Origin: Ochotona curzoniae
Taxonomy: Eukaryota; Chordata; Mammalia; Lagomorpha; Ochotonidae
NCBI RefSeq assembly: GCF_017591425.1
Contig: NW_024466218.1
Location: 9,996,001 to 10,060,000, forward strand
Reading direction: 5' to 3'
DNA: 64,000 nt
In this document: in pieces, positions 50,141 to 61,705 of the stretch
Numbering within the stretch: position 1 is the stretch's first letter
Layout of the letters: the number at the start of each line of letters is the position of its first letter
Notes under the pieces: model-generated
Told to the model about the DNA's origin: nothing
Database searches by the model: none
What the model saw: only the letters and a program-made list of their open reading frames with translations
Translations under genes and position numbers: made by a program

Positions 50141-50721
50141 ACGCTGCATTATCTCGCTCTCACCACTAGGGTGCACTGGAGTAGCAATTTACTGTTCCAA
50201 AGCAGGCGTTAAGGAAGTTTCCCCAAAAGGCTAATTCTCTTTCAAACAGTATTCACCGGACCATTATTGCTTAAGAAGGAGATAGCTGATGACAGAAGTG
50301 TGACACTGCATAATGATAAACATGCCTGTATGTGAACTCTTACATCTTTTGATTGTCTACACCAGTGGGAGGATAATTTCTGAAGATAAACGATGTGTAT
50401 TCCACCTATCTGTAACGACTACACCTATATGAGGAATAAAGCAATACTGATGAATGGCAATACACTGCTCTTCTGTTGTAATATTTCTATTTAATAACTT
50501 TAATTGCTGCACCACAGGATTTCTGTTAGTCTTTTCCATTTGAGATGCTGTGCACATTTGCTGTAACAGCTTGATTAATAGTCACTTTCTTTTTAGTTAT
50601 CCAAAAACGGTGGCTTTAACATTATGTGTGATATGTTTATATTAATAAACACCTATTTCTCAGTATTTAGAAGTCACCTGTATAAAGCCTGTGTGGATTT
50701 GTGGTTGCATGGGGTGTGCTG

Positions 50722-50746
50722 AGTGTGTGTGTGTGTGTGTGTGTGT
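50722..50746 (+). repeat. (GT)n microsatellite
   Basis: 25 bp of nearly pure GT. Confidence 0.95.
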
Positions 50747-51349
50747 AACAGAGATAAACCAATGTGTGTAAAAGTAAGTAATGTGTTTCTATTCTGCTTC
50801 AAATGATGAACCTTATTTAGTGAAGAATCACAATGTTTCCTAAAATGCAAATGGGAAGCACTTGTGTTAGTGACTGTACCCGTCCATGGAGCCCCCAAAT
50901 GGCTTGCTTCCAGGAGGGCTGGTCACTGCAAACACCGAGTTGTGAAATGCAGTAACTACAGTCACGAACGGCAGTCCGGAAGTTGCTTAAGATTTGCTCA
51001 TTAGAGTCACATTTTGTAATTGTTCAGTTTGTGTCAAAAAGGCAAAGGCTTCACAAAGATAGCGACAGCTACAGTGAGTGGATGTCGGGCACCTCCTATC
51101 CATAAGGTGCTCTGTTCATCTGTGGCTAAGACAGCCCTGTGCCCGTACGCTCAGGGAACATATGATTCTAAAAAAAAAAAAATCTACTCCACCTGTAAAA
51201 TCAAAGCAAACCCAAACCAAAAACCAAAACCTTTCACGATATGATTTATAAAATATCTGCAAACAGCACTTTGTATCAATAAGCTCTTCAAGATGAACCA
51301 GTTGCACATTCACTCTGGGACCATCGCAGAACCTGATGTCTGTGTTTCT

Positions 51350-51600
51350 AGCATGTCCTGGGAGCACTGCTTTCAGTCCCAGCTGCCCACCTGGCATCCA
51401 GCTCTGTGCTGATGTTCCTGGGAAAGCATCAGGCATGACCCCTGCCACCCACGTGAGAGATTCAGGCTGGGCTCCTGGCTTCAGCATTGGCCAGCCCAGA
51501 GGTGTTGGCGGCATTTGGGGAGTGAATCAATAGATGGCAGATCGCAATTTCTCTCTTTGTCATTCATTGCTTTTCAAATACATTTTAACTTTTTTTTTTA
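51350..51600 (+). mobile_element. CSINE, 5'-truncated
   Basis: CATCCAGCTCTGTGCTGATG, GGGAAAGCATCAGG, CATTTGGGGAGTGAATCAAT and CATTGCTTTTCAAATACATT. It has an older-type tail and lacks the tRNA head. Confidence 0.85.
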
Positions 51601-51653
51601 AAAAAAGTATATAGTACAAATATAGTACATTATCTTTAAAATTGCATTTTTGA

Positions 51654-51979
51654 GGGTCCTAGCGCAGTAGCCTAGGGGTTAAAGTCCTTGCCTTATTTGT
51701 ATCAGGATCCCATATGGGGACCGTTTCATGACTTGGTGGCCCTGCTTCCCATCCAGCTCCCTGCTTGTGACCTGGGAAGGCAGTCAAGCACAGCTCAAAG
51801 CCTTGGGACCCTGCACCTGCATGGGAGACCTGGAAGAGGCTCCAGGCACCTGGCTTAGGATCGGCTCAGCTCTAGCCACTGCAGCCACTTGTGGAGTGAA
51901 TCAACAGAAGGAAGTTCTTCCTCTGTCTCTCCTCTCTGTATCTGATTCTCCAATAAAAATAAATAAATCTTTTTAAAAT
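51654..51979 (+). mobile_element. CSINE, full length, young type
   Basis: Head GGGTCCTAGCGCAGTAGCC, GGATCCCATATGGGGACCG, tail CTCCAATAAAAATAAATAAA. Confidence 0.92.
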
Positions 51980-51985
51980 CTGCAT

Positions 51986-52301
51986 GGGGGGGCAGCATTA
52001 TGGTGTAGCTGGTAAAGCCGCTCTCTGCTGCTCCAGCATCCCATATGGTGTGGTTTGAGTCCAACCTACTCCACTTCTGACCCAGCTCCATACTACTCTG
52101 CCTGGGAAGGCAGCAGAGTTTAGCTCAAGGCCATGGGGTTCTGCACCCACATAGGACACTTGAGGGAAGCTCCAGGCTCCCAGCTGCATGCCAGCCCAGC
52201 TCGGGCCACTGGGATCACCTGGAGAGCTAACCAGTGAAAGGAAGAGGTCTCCTTGTGACTCTGCGAAACTCTGTCTTTCAGATAGATAAGTAAGTCCTTA
52301 A
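51986..52301 (+). mobile_element. CSINE, full length, older type
   Basis: Head GGGGGGCAGCATTATGGTGT, CAGCATCCCATATGGTGTGG and tail GAAACTCTGTCTTTCAGATA. It starts within 10 bp of the end of the previous SINE, in the same orientation. Confidence 0.88.
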
Positions 52302-53697
52302 GAATGTATTTCTGCATAACTGTTTTATTATATGACACTGTTATTATTAATAAGCTCAATACTGGAAAAGATCTTCCAAAGAAATTTGCATTTAGACGAC
52401 TTCAGCTGAAGTGTTTTTCTTTTCTTTGCTGGACTTCCAGGACAGTTGTTCAGGTAGAGAGCTCTAGTTAGAATAAAACAAAAACAATGTCAACTGGATA
52501 AAAACCAAAAAGGTCTACATTTGTTTACCATATTATTTTGTTTTGATTTTCTTTTTACATCAGGTCAAAGAAGCTAGCTTATAGACATAAAAGCAAGGCC
52601 TAAGCCATGGGGAATTACTTCTCCCATATCGCTTGACTTCACAAACCACCTGACCTGTCACTGAATCTACCACAGGCACAGGCTCCCTGCATTTTGATAC
52701 TCTAATTGTGAGTCATGCCTATCTTGGGAAATATATTCAATTTTATAGTTTTTAACTGAATACTTCCCATTTACTTAAAAATAATACTTTTTCACCTTTT
52801 AAGAATATTGGCCAAGAGACTAATACCCATCTTCTTAGCAGATGAGGGTTTCCAAGGGAGGTTGTTAGACTTTTCAACCTCAGCTGGATGACCCCCCCTA
52901 GTTCTCCATTTCTAGCTATGAAACATGTGCCAAAGGCTATTCAGCACAATGCCCATAAGGACCCATGCAGAAGCACCTGCAGAACCAATGCTCATGAGGA
53001 GGTCAGCAGATCTGTTCACGCCATGTCTCACACAGATGTTATATCACCCCTTCACTCAACTACAGGTCAGAGACAGAAACAATTTTTTTAATGATTACAT
53101 ACAATGATTTTTTTTTTTACAGATCACATACAATGCCAATGACTACTGACAGCCTAATTCATTCCCTAACTTCTCTTGTCCAAAGACACTTTAATTTCTT
53201 GTAAAAATATAGTGGAGCAAAGGGATCGATCCAAATAGATTAAATTGTAACTGTAAAACCGGAGGCACTGTGATAGGGCCAGGAGATATTTGGGGTGGAG
53301 GTGGGGACTGCCATCTTGGCATCAATCACAGAAATATACAAATAACCTTCCATTTCAATGCTGTAAAATACACCAAATTCTCAGTCAAGTCCCCTTCTCA
53401 GACTCACGACTCCAAGTCAGGCAATATGGAAGCTCATGTCAGTTATGCTTATCGTAAGTGTGCAGAAGAAAAGCAAGAATTAAACACACGCAGTCTACAG
53501 CACACTCAGCAGTCACATCAGGAGTAAGTGCGATGGAAGTACAGCCACATCTTCCACACTGCTATTCCAAAGCACATTCTAATATGGGGAACTGTCTGAT
53601 CGTCATCTGGGTAGATTACTGCAAAACTGCTAGCAACCAAAAGCAAGTTGGTAAAGCTGGCTGGTATTATTAGTTATTATATGCCCCTCCTTCTGTA

Positions 53698-54010
53698 CTA
53701 TTGATTGATTGATTAAAGGCAGAGTATTTGAGTGAAAGAGGCAAATGGAGGGATATCCCAACCCCTGGTTCTGCCCCAGATGTCTCCAGCATTCAGGTCT
53801 GGACCACACTGAAGTCACGAGTCAAGAACCCCTAGCCTCGTCTCCACAATGGTGGCCCGTCCCCTAGCCCTCAGCCATCTTGTGCTGTCTCTCCCGGCAC
53901 ATGAGCAGGAAGTTGGACAGAGAGCATAACAACCAGGACATGCAGCAACATGGTGTGATGGCATCACAAGCAGAAGCTTAGCAATCTGTACCACAATGCC
54001 CACCCCGACG
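53698..54010 (-). mobile_element. CSINE, decayed
   Basis: ATTGATTGATTGATTAAAGG, GCACATGAGCAGGAAGTTGG, GACATGCAGCAACATG and TACCACAATGCCCACCCC fit a reverse CSINE. Confidence 0.7.
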
Positions 54011-54555
54011 GTTACTATCTTTAAAATAATACTACCAGGAAGGCAATTGAGAGACTAATTATCCTGAGTTGAAACACAAACCTCATACCTTACTCATGCT
54101 TATCCTATCAGTCTGCTTTTACAAAACAGAATATAGGCCCTATATTTGAATTTTTCTTATGCCAATTGATTTGCTCAATGTGTTTACTGCTTCCATTTTA
54201 TCCCCAGGAAGAACATTTGGTTGCATACATTCTATTGTCATTGTTATCATTCCTTCAGACCTTGAAGAAAACTGAAATATAGCCTGCAGATTTTAGCTCT
54301 AAGTAAACGGTGGTCTAAGCTCAAAAGAGGTTAAATACTTTGGAACTTGCGAATTTTAGTTTAGCACTATTTTCATGCCACAATGGCTATGAATTTGGTT
54401 CCTTAGTCTCATTATAAATTGAGAAGAATTATGGAATTTTTCCATAACAAACTAGCAGTGATGGGTGCAAGTTGAAATGTCCTATGTAGCCGTAAAGATG
54501 TTAAGCTTGTTTATACTTATGAAAACAGCAAAGGTAAAATGATGCAATGTATTTG

Positions 54556-54740
54556 ATTTTTTAAATTTGTTTGACAGATAAATCATGCAGAGATCATCCC
54601 TTGGTTGGTCACTTTCCTATTTCTCTTAACAGCTATGACCAGGTGGGGCTGGGCTGAAACCAAGGGCCAGGTTATCTATCTGGGTCTCCCACATGCATGT
54701 CAGGGACCCAACTGTTTGAGCCTTTAACCACTGTCTCCAG
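54556..54740 (-). mobile_element. CSINE fragment, decayed
   Basis: TTTTTTAAATTTGTTTGACA, GGGCTGGGCTGAAACCAAGG and CTGGGTCTCCCACATGCATG; the central part is lost. Confidence 0.6.
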
Positions 54741-54923
54741 AGGTGTGCATTAAAATGAAGCTGGCATTCAAGATTCACTCTACATTCAAATCCAGGTACC
54801 AATATGGAATGCTAAAAATCTACCCCAAAATCTCAAATTTACAGGTATATGATACCATAAGAACTTTTCCTTATTCATTTTCAGAGTGGGACTGTAGAAT
54901 ACTATATATAAGAATATTTTCTT

Positions 54924-55233
54924 GGGCCCGGCGTGGTAGCTCTGCGGCTAAAGTCCTTACCCTGCATGTGCCGGGATCCCATATGGGCGCCAGATTTTAT
55001 CCTGATGGCCCTGCTTCCCATCCAGCTCCCTGCTTGCGACTTGGGAAAGCAGTTGAGGATGGCCCAAAGCTGTGGAACCCTGTACCTGATGGGACACCTG
55101 GAAGAGGCTCCAGGCTCCCGGGTACAGTTCTGGCTGTTGTGGCAGCTTGGGGAGTGAATCATTGGACGGAAGATCTTCCTCTCTGTATATCTAACTTACC
55201 AATAAAGATAAAATAAGTTTTGTTTTAAAAAAG
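54924..55233 (+). mobile_element. CSINE, full length, young type
   Basis: Head GGGCCCGGCGTGGTAGCTCT, GGGATCCCATATGGGCGCCA and tail ATCTAACTTACCAATAAAGA. It is CpG-rich and close to the inferred consensus. The long frames on either strand here (157 and 86 residues) are SINE text. Confidence 0.94.
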
Positions 55234-55554
55234 ATGGATCTTTAACATTATTTAGACAAACTGACAATTCTCTAAAAATATAATTTAATATGTTTTAGTA
55301 ATGGCAATAACATTTTTGAACCTGTTTTGAAATGTATTAAACTTTGGAAAAGCACATGAAATGATAATACAGTTCTCATAAACTTCACTTGGAAGTTTAG
55401 CTTTGATTTCTCTGACAGATCTATTCTAAATTCCTGCTAGTCCGTCTATCTAGGACTCCAGTAGGGATCAGAGAAAAGAAAAATAACATCCAGCACAAGT
55501 CTACCATACCACAAATTCTTGACTTATCTTAGCTCAATCATTTTATCACTCCCT

Positions 55555-55715
55555 GTATCATAATCCTGTCTGAAAAACAAAAGAGGGAATAATTTGCCCA
55601 AAGTGGAACAGATAGGAAATGAGTACTAGATGTGGGGTTTGAAGCTGTAGTTGATTGGCGTCCAGCCTGTTTTCTTTCAGCTCTGGCATATGTTCTTGAC
55701 TTTAAATTAAATGAA
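55555..55715 (-). mobile_element. Possible MIR relic
   Basis: AATAATTTGCCCAAAGTGGA and CAGATAGGAAATGAGTACTA resemble a reverse MIR core; weak. Confidence 0.35.
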
Positions 55716-56284
55716 TGTAATTACTGAGAGCTCTGTATATGAGTAATACATGTAACTTTCCAATATCAAACTCCAAGTTGTGCGTGTGTGATGTGCACAT
55801 CCAAGTGCTGGCTGTTCTGCAGGATGATAACGCTGACTTTGCCCCCTCTGCCCCTGCAGACGCTTACTTTACATGTAGCAAGAAAGAACTTTGGAAATTC
55901 AGCCCTTTGACTCTGATTCACTATACATATATATTTCTGAAAAGACAGTTTTACTTAGATTGTCATGAAAAATTAGCAATAAAGGACAATCAGAAGACAG
56001 CATTCTAGCCACTGGAGGTGGAGTTGTGCCAGAAGCCGAGAAGAGTTAAGGAAAAGGACATGACAACATCCTGAATTATTTTTATAATGTTATATCGCTG
56101 GTTCTGAAATGACTTTCCAACTTGCTAAACGTATCTATGCTCAATTTTCAGTAAAAAAATATACCTTCCAGTTGAGATACAAGTAATACATTAATTGTCC
56201 ACACCTTCTCCATGCTGCTAGTACAGATAATCGAGAGTTGACTGTAATCAAGGAGAAATAGTCAATGCACCAGTAACAGTATAT

Positions 56285-56345
56285 AGAATACACATACATA
56301 CACACATATGTCTATATATGTATATGTATGTACTATTATATACCT
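56285..56345. repeat. (CATA)n/(TATG)n tract
   Basis: About 60 bp of ACATACATACACACATATG and TATATGTATATG text. Confidence 0.85.
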
Positions 56346-59072
56346 AAGAAGATATAAATGCAGCAAAAGACCTTAAAGATATTAAATGTAATAATGATTC
56401 CATAAATTATGATTGCCTTTACATATTCCTAAAATGTGTCATTTTATGTGGATTTTCAAGAACCATTAAATAGTAGTATACCTTCATTTTTATCTTTAGT
56501 CAAGTCAAAATACAATAAAATTTAAGCTGTATAAAGCCTAGATATTTCAAGGAATGATATACTGCAGATAGATAAAATCAAATAGCATTCAAAAGTTAAT
56601 CCAATATTAAAAGACCACCAATTCCTGCAGAGTGAAAACATAGAATATTGGCAAAAAAGGCAAAGTAAATAAAATGACTACTAAATCTACAGATAATATT
56701 GTTAAGACAATATGATACGCTTTAATGATTAGTTGTACAAGTATGGTTTCTTGGCCATGGAAGAAAGGAGAGAAAAAGAAGGTCAATAAATATAATCATG
56801 CATGCTCTTTAAACTAATGTGTTAGAAGAAAAATATCTTAAAGGGAACCATTATAATTACAATAGGTAACTAGTTATTCCTATAATCCTAGCCTTTCTAC
56901 TGAGAACTAAACTTTGGCCCAACAAGCTATGACTCTAATAGCCTTAAACCATTGCATTTCAAATTGCATTTTAGTTTTATGCCCCATTAAATGAACATTT
57001 ATATTCATCTTTAACGTTATTAAATTCATTGTAGAGTCATGTGCACAGCCTTACTGGCATTGCAGCACTTTTAAAAAAAAAATCTACAATGAATTATTAC
57101 TTCATAAAATGGAAATGTTTCCTAATTAGGACTCAATTGGGAGATACCAGAGGGCAGAAGGACAAAGAGTTTTCAGGACATTAGGAAAAAGTGGTTAAGA
57201 TTTTAAATGTGGAATAAAAAATAAACTTGAGTAGAATCTACAAACGGGACATTTTCAAAAGGGATGGGATGACATTTTAGATTCTGCTATGCGGTTAAAG
57301 TGCAATCTAAAATGCAGAAATTTTCTCACAATGCCAATACAAAATCATAAACATAGGAAACATGTTTATCAATTTATTGCAAACATTAAATATGCATAAT
57401 GGCAATGGGTCAATTCCTCTATTTTTCACTTGCAAAACCACAAACTGGGATATCCGAGTCTGTCATTGGCTCTTGTTGTCACTTGAATAAGGATCTCTGA
57501 TAAATGCATTTCCAACTTGGAATTGTCTTTCATTGCTTTTGGCACCTAAACAGAATTGGCTGACACACCCTTACGGACAGTGAAGCCACCTGATTTTTAT
57601 TTGCTTTGCTTCCAGGTTTTGTTTGTTTTTCATTTCACTTAATTGAACTTAGGTATTCCTACCTTACAAAGTCCTATCAAGCTCAGGTAGCTATTTCATG
57701 AAAATTCATTATCATAAGAGTACACAGTTAGTGATATTAGTAGGTCAACGTATTTTTCCCCTATTACTGTCCAGAGGTACGACCCCGGCGTAGGAGACAA
57801 AGTAGCATGTTGAGTAATATATTAGTCTACATAACAGTATCTCCAGAGCAAAGTCATTATCATTAGTCATGACAAGAATGTCTCCAGGAATGTTTAAGTC
57901 AAAAGAAAGTTTATGTGGCAGAATTATGTAAGGAAACTTACAATAGTGCCTGCCCACAAACCATGCAATTTGGAAACAGCCAAGAAACAAAACCGTAGAG
58001 AAGGAAGGATAAATACGACATGTATTAGGGGTTATTATGCAACTACAAAGATTCAATATGAACCTGGCAATATAGCAAAAAATAGTTATGGAAAAGAAGC
58101 TATTTCTTATGCTCAGTAGCTAATTTTCAAACATATGTACCTGTATTTGAAACTTTGAGCATTTCACACATTTTTCTGTATCTGAAAAAAAAATGGATCC
58201 AGACTGATATTTTGTATCAATAGAGCTGAAAACAATTAAGATCAAGGTAGCCAAAAGCAAAATTCAGTAAGAATCTAAAAAAGGATATTATCGGTTGTTG
58301 ATAAAGTACTTCTGATGTACATTTTGTTCATATTCGAAAAGAATAATTTATTCCTGAATTTTCCTAGAAAATACAAAATATCTATACTATGATTTCATAG
58401 TTTTTAAGTAAGCAAAAAAAGTATCTATATCAAGCTGTAGCTATAATTTGAAACTTAGAAATAATATATAGTCCTTTGACAATATATATTTAAATATCTA
58501 TCAGAAATTAAATCTGCTTTTAATATAATTTACAATAAATTTATCATATATTTCCATTTTAAAATGTTCAAGGGCATTAAAGGTATAAATATAATATGTT
58601 AATATCTATTCTGGAAAATTAAGAATTATATAGCCTTTAGCATAAATGCATTCAATACAAAGTGACATGACAAAAATACAAAACATTTTCTTATATATAT
58701 GACCACAAATGTAAAATATAAAATATCTAAACATATTACTTTGATTTGAAATGTAAGAAATGCTGAGACAGCAGTAGTAGCACAGAATTCTAATTCTTCC
58801 AGTTCATAATGCATATATTATCATAAACTGAATACATAATTCAAATGTATCATCCCATTTCTGTTTTTAGCTATCACTTTATATATACATATATATATTT
58901 AAATAAAATGAGAATTCTAGAGACCAGTTTCATCAGTATACGATAGGCTAAAGAACATATAATAAAAATAGTCATAAGATAGAATATTTTAAATAACAAT
59001 TCATTCCAACAAGCATACGTAAAACCACATTTCAAAGTGCATGTTTTTTTCTTTTCTTTCTTTAAAACTTAC

Positions 59073-59222
59073 TGCTTTGTAAGTTCTCTTTTGCCCAGCA
59101 TGTTTCCGGATTTGCTCTCCATTTGGCCCAGTTTCCACATGCATCGAATAGATAATGTCAAAGAAATCTTCCACCACAGCGACCCGTCGTAAAGACAGCT
59201 TCTCATCTACGCCCACGCCATC
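59073..59222 (-). CDS. NOL4: NOL4 internal coding exon A (150 nt, phase 0-0)
   Basis: On the minus strand a pyrimidine tract ending TTTTTTCCAG leads into GATGGCGTGGGC, and the exon closes AAAGCA|GTAAGT, a strong donor. It encodes 50 residues from DGVGVDEKLSLRRVAVVEDF to GQKRTYKA, which I recognise as the N-terminal part of nucleolar protein 4 (about residues 90-140 of the human protein, from memory). NOL4 is a nuclear/nucleolar protein enriched in brain and testis in other mammals; its molecular role is poorly defined and no catalytic motif is visible here. The exon is a multiple of three, so skipping it would keep the frame. The nearest ATG inside the exon is a methionine codon (YSMHVE), not an initiation site; the start lies upstream of the window. 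No frameshift or stop is seen. Confidence 0.94.
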
Positions 59223-59535
59223 CTGGAAAAAAAAAAGTAGGTAAAATAAAATAAGCTCACAGGTTTAATAAGATAATTTACATTTAACCACATGACATGG
59301 AACTGTAATATGTGAACCCGGTCAGCTAGATAGGACATTTCAAAAGTAGATATCTGCCACTTTCTATGTTTCTTATATGTAGAACTTTAAGACACTTGCC
59401 ATAGTTAATAGAATGTCTTGTTTACCCATGAATTCTTTATTGTGAATGACTTCACCAAACAAAAAGTATTAATATTCACATATAAATTCATCAAAGTTGC
59501 GAACTACCAAGTCAACGAATACAACTTGTTGTGTT

Positions 59536-59840
59536 GGGGCTGGAATTGTAGCAGAATGGGTAAAGCTGCTGCCTGTGTGTTCGCATCCCATATGGGCACC
59601 AGTTCATATCCCAGCAACTCAGTTTACGATGCAGCTCCCTGGTTAGTGGCCTGGATAATGCAGCAGAGGATGGCCCAAGTGGTAAACTCCAGCTACCCAT
59701 GTAGCCTGGATGAAACTCTTGGCTGCTGGCTTTGTCTGTTCAGCCCTGGTCATGGTAGCCATTTAAGAAAATCAACAGATTGAATGTCTCTTTGTCTCGC
59801 CTTTCTCATTCTCTTTCTCTCTGTAACTCTTTAAAATTAA
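59536..59840 (+). mobile_element. CSINE, older type
   Basis: Head GGGGCTGGAATTGTAGCAGA, CGCATCCCATATGGGCACCA and CTCTCTGTAACTCTTTAAAA. It lies about 310 bp upstream (in NOL4 sense) of exon A. Confidence 0.88.
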
Positions 59841-59879
59841 TAACATTTACAAAATGTTAGTAGTGTTGTCATGCACCAA

Positions 59880-61310
59880 TAGGACACTGAATAAAAAAAA
59901 AATCAAGCCAATTTCCAAGAGCTACAAAAAGCCCTCTAGCAATTAATTTAAAAATTAATTTTACCAAATAGATGCAATAATAGCTTAAAAAAAAAAAAAC
60001 GCTTGTGAAAGCTTAGAGAACATGCAGAAATGGAAAGACATTCCAGGTTCATGGATCAGAAGTATTAAATACACCAATACTACTAAATTCAAATACAAAT
60101 ACATTCAAATACATATAATTATCAAAAACATTAAAAATACTACAAAAATTGTGTGGTATCACAGAAAATCTGAATAGTCAAAACAATCCTGAATAAAAAG
60201 AGTGATGTAATAAACATTTTACTATCTGAATTTCAACCGTATGACAAAGCTACAAATCTATTACAAGTATATGTTTGCTTAAATACAGACACAAAGACAC
60301 ACAGACCCATGTAATGAAATAGAGACCATAAAAGTAAACTCATGCATCTACACTCAGTGGACTTTTTCGGTTGGCACTAAGAACACACAGAGTAACACGA
60401 AAGTCCTGTCAATGAGTGGGGAAAGTAGACATCCAGGGACAGGAGAATGAAACTAGGACACCCTTGCATCTCTCACTACACACAAAACTCAAGTCAAAAT
60501 GAATTAAATACCTAAATGTAAGGCCCAAACGTTTTAAACTGCAGGAATAAAAAGTAGAGGAGACCTTTCCATACATGGAGTCAGATCCCTCAAGCATAGT
60601 AGGTAGAGACAAAAGAGATGAGTTGGATTTCATGAAACTAGGAGCTCCCCCATGGCGAAGAAAGCCAACAGCAGAATAAAGCAACCAACTTAAAAAGCTT
60701 ATGTTAGAACTGCTATACGATCCAGCAATTGTACAACTGGGTACATATCTTATCACTCTGAGACATCTGCACCACCAAGTTTAGTACAGTGCTACTTAAA
60801 ATAGCCAAGATATATAAACTATCTTTATGTCCACCAATTGATGAGTAGATAACAATACAATGGAATGCTATTCTATCATAAAATCTGTGAATTCTTGCCA
60901 TTTCCAACACCGTGGATGGAATGGGAGTTCTTTATATTATATGTAAAGTGACAGGAACAGAAACAAAAGTGCCCCACGATCTCCCTTATATGTGCAAGAT
61001 AAAAGCAATGATTGCGTAGAAGTCGAAAGTATGACAGCAGTTTCCAGAGGCTGGAGAAGGGAAGGAAGTGGGGATAATAGGGCATATATTAACATATATT
61101 AAGCTATAGTTAGAAGGGAGTAAAAAAACCTCCAGTGCACTATTGCACAGGAGGGAACTGTAGCTTATTGTAATATATTGCATCTGGCAGGGGGACCAAA
61201 AGAGTGAAGCGAGGTGTAGTTGTCTTTTGGGAACTGTAATTGTGGAATGTGTGGAATGTATAAAAATCTGTTCTCTTCATATGAATAAAAAAAAAACTGC
61301 TACAAAAAAG
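59880..61310 (+). mobile_element. Old L1: ORF2 C-terminus and 3' end
   Basis: GCAGAAATGGAAAGACATTC, TGAAACTAGGACACCCTTGC, GCTATACGATCCAGCAATTG and GGAATGCTATTCTATCATAA keep the L1 3' order. Then TTTCCAGAGGCTGGAGAAGG is followed by an A-rich end at 61287-61297. No intact frame. Confidence 0.88.
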
Positions 61311-61447
61311 AACTTTGAGTGCTTCCATCATATGATTCCATCATATTGAAACAACTTACACGTTTACCATGATTGGATATTACTCAGTATATTCATGTAT
61401 GGAGACATCCGATGGCAATCCCACAAAGATGTGCCATTTTTTTCTTG

Positions 61448-61705
61448 TTCTTTTTTTTTTCAATTAATTAATTGCATTATGTGACACAGTTTCATAGGCT
61501 CTGGGATTCCCCCAACCCCTCCCCAGATCCTCCCCCCATGGTGGAATCCTCCACCTTGTTGCAGTATTACAGATCAAATTCAGTTGAGATTCTTTCATTG
61601 CAAGCATATACCAGGCAAAGAATCCAGCATCTAATTGTCCAGATAACTTCAACAGTTTCTTGGGGAGACCGTCTCTGGTCTGAAGGTCGAGCTGGTTAAT
61701 GCACT
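61448..61705 (-). mobile_element. Lagomorph L1 3' tail
   Basis: A T-run and AATTAATTAATTGCATTATG are followed by TTTCATAGGCTCTGGGATTC and CCATGGTGGAATCCTCCACC, shared with the copy starting at 15905. Read on the minus strand it is a 5'-truncated L1 end with a poly-A tail. Confidence 0.75.

Larger units (their letters stand above)
40985..59072 (-). other. NOL4: NOL4 intron between exons A and B (18.1 kb)
   Basis: It is filled with CSINE copies, microsatellites and AT-rich DNA. No additional exon is recognised. I see no gene or named repeat in 41.53-42.4, 42.9-44.88, 45.31-46.03, 47.09-49.86, 50.15-50.72, 50.75-51.34, 52.31-53.69, 54.01-54.55, 55.72-56.28 and 56.35-59.07 kb. Confidence 0.9.

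Noticed and set aside
54743..55216. 157-residue plus-strand open frame, the longest in the window
   Set aside because: Most of it is the sense strand of the CSINE at 54924-55233; SINE text is CpG/GC-rich and yields chance frames. No domain, and no splice or start context.
55739..56008. 89-residue plus-strand frame
   Set aside because: No recognisable domain and no splice context; treated as chance.
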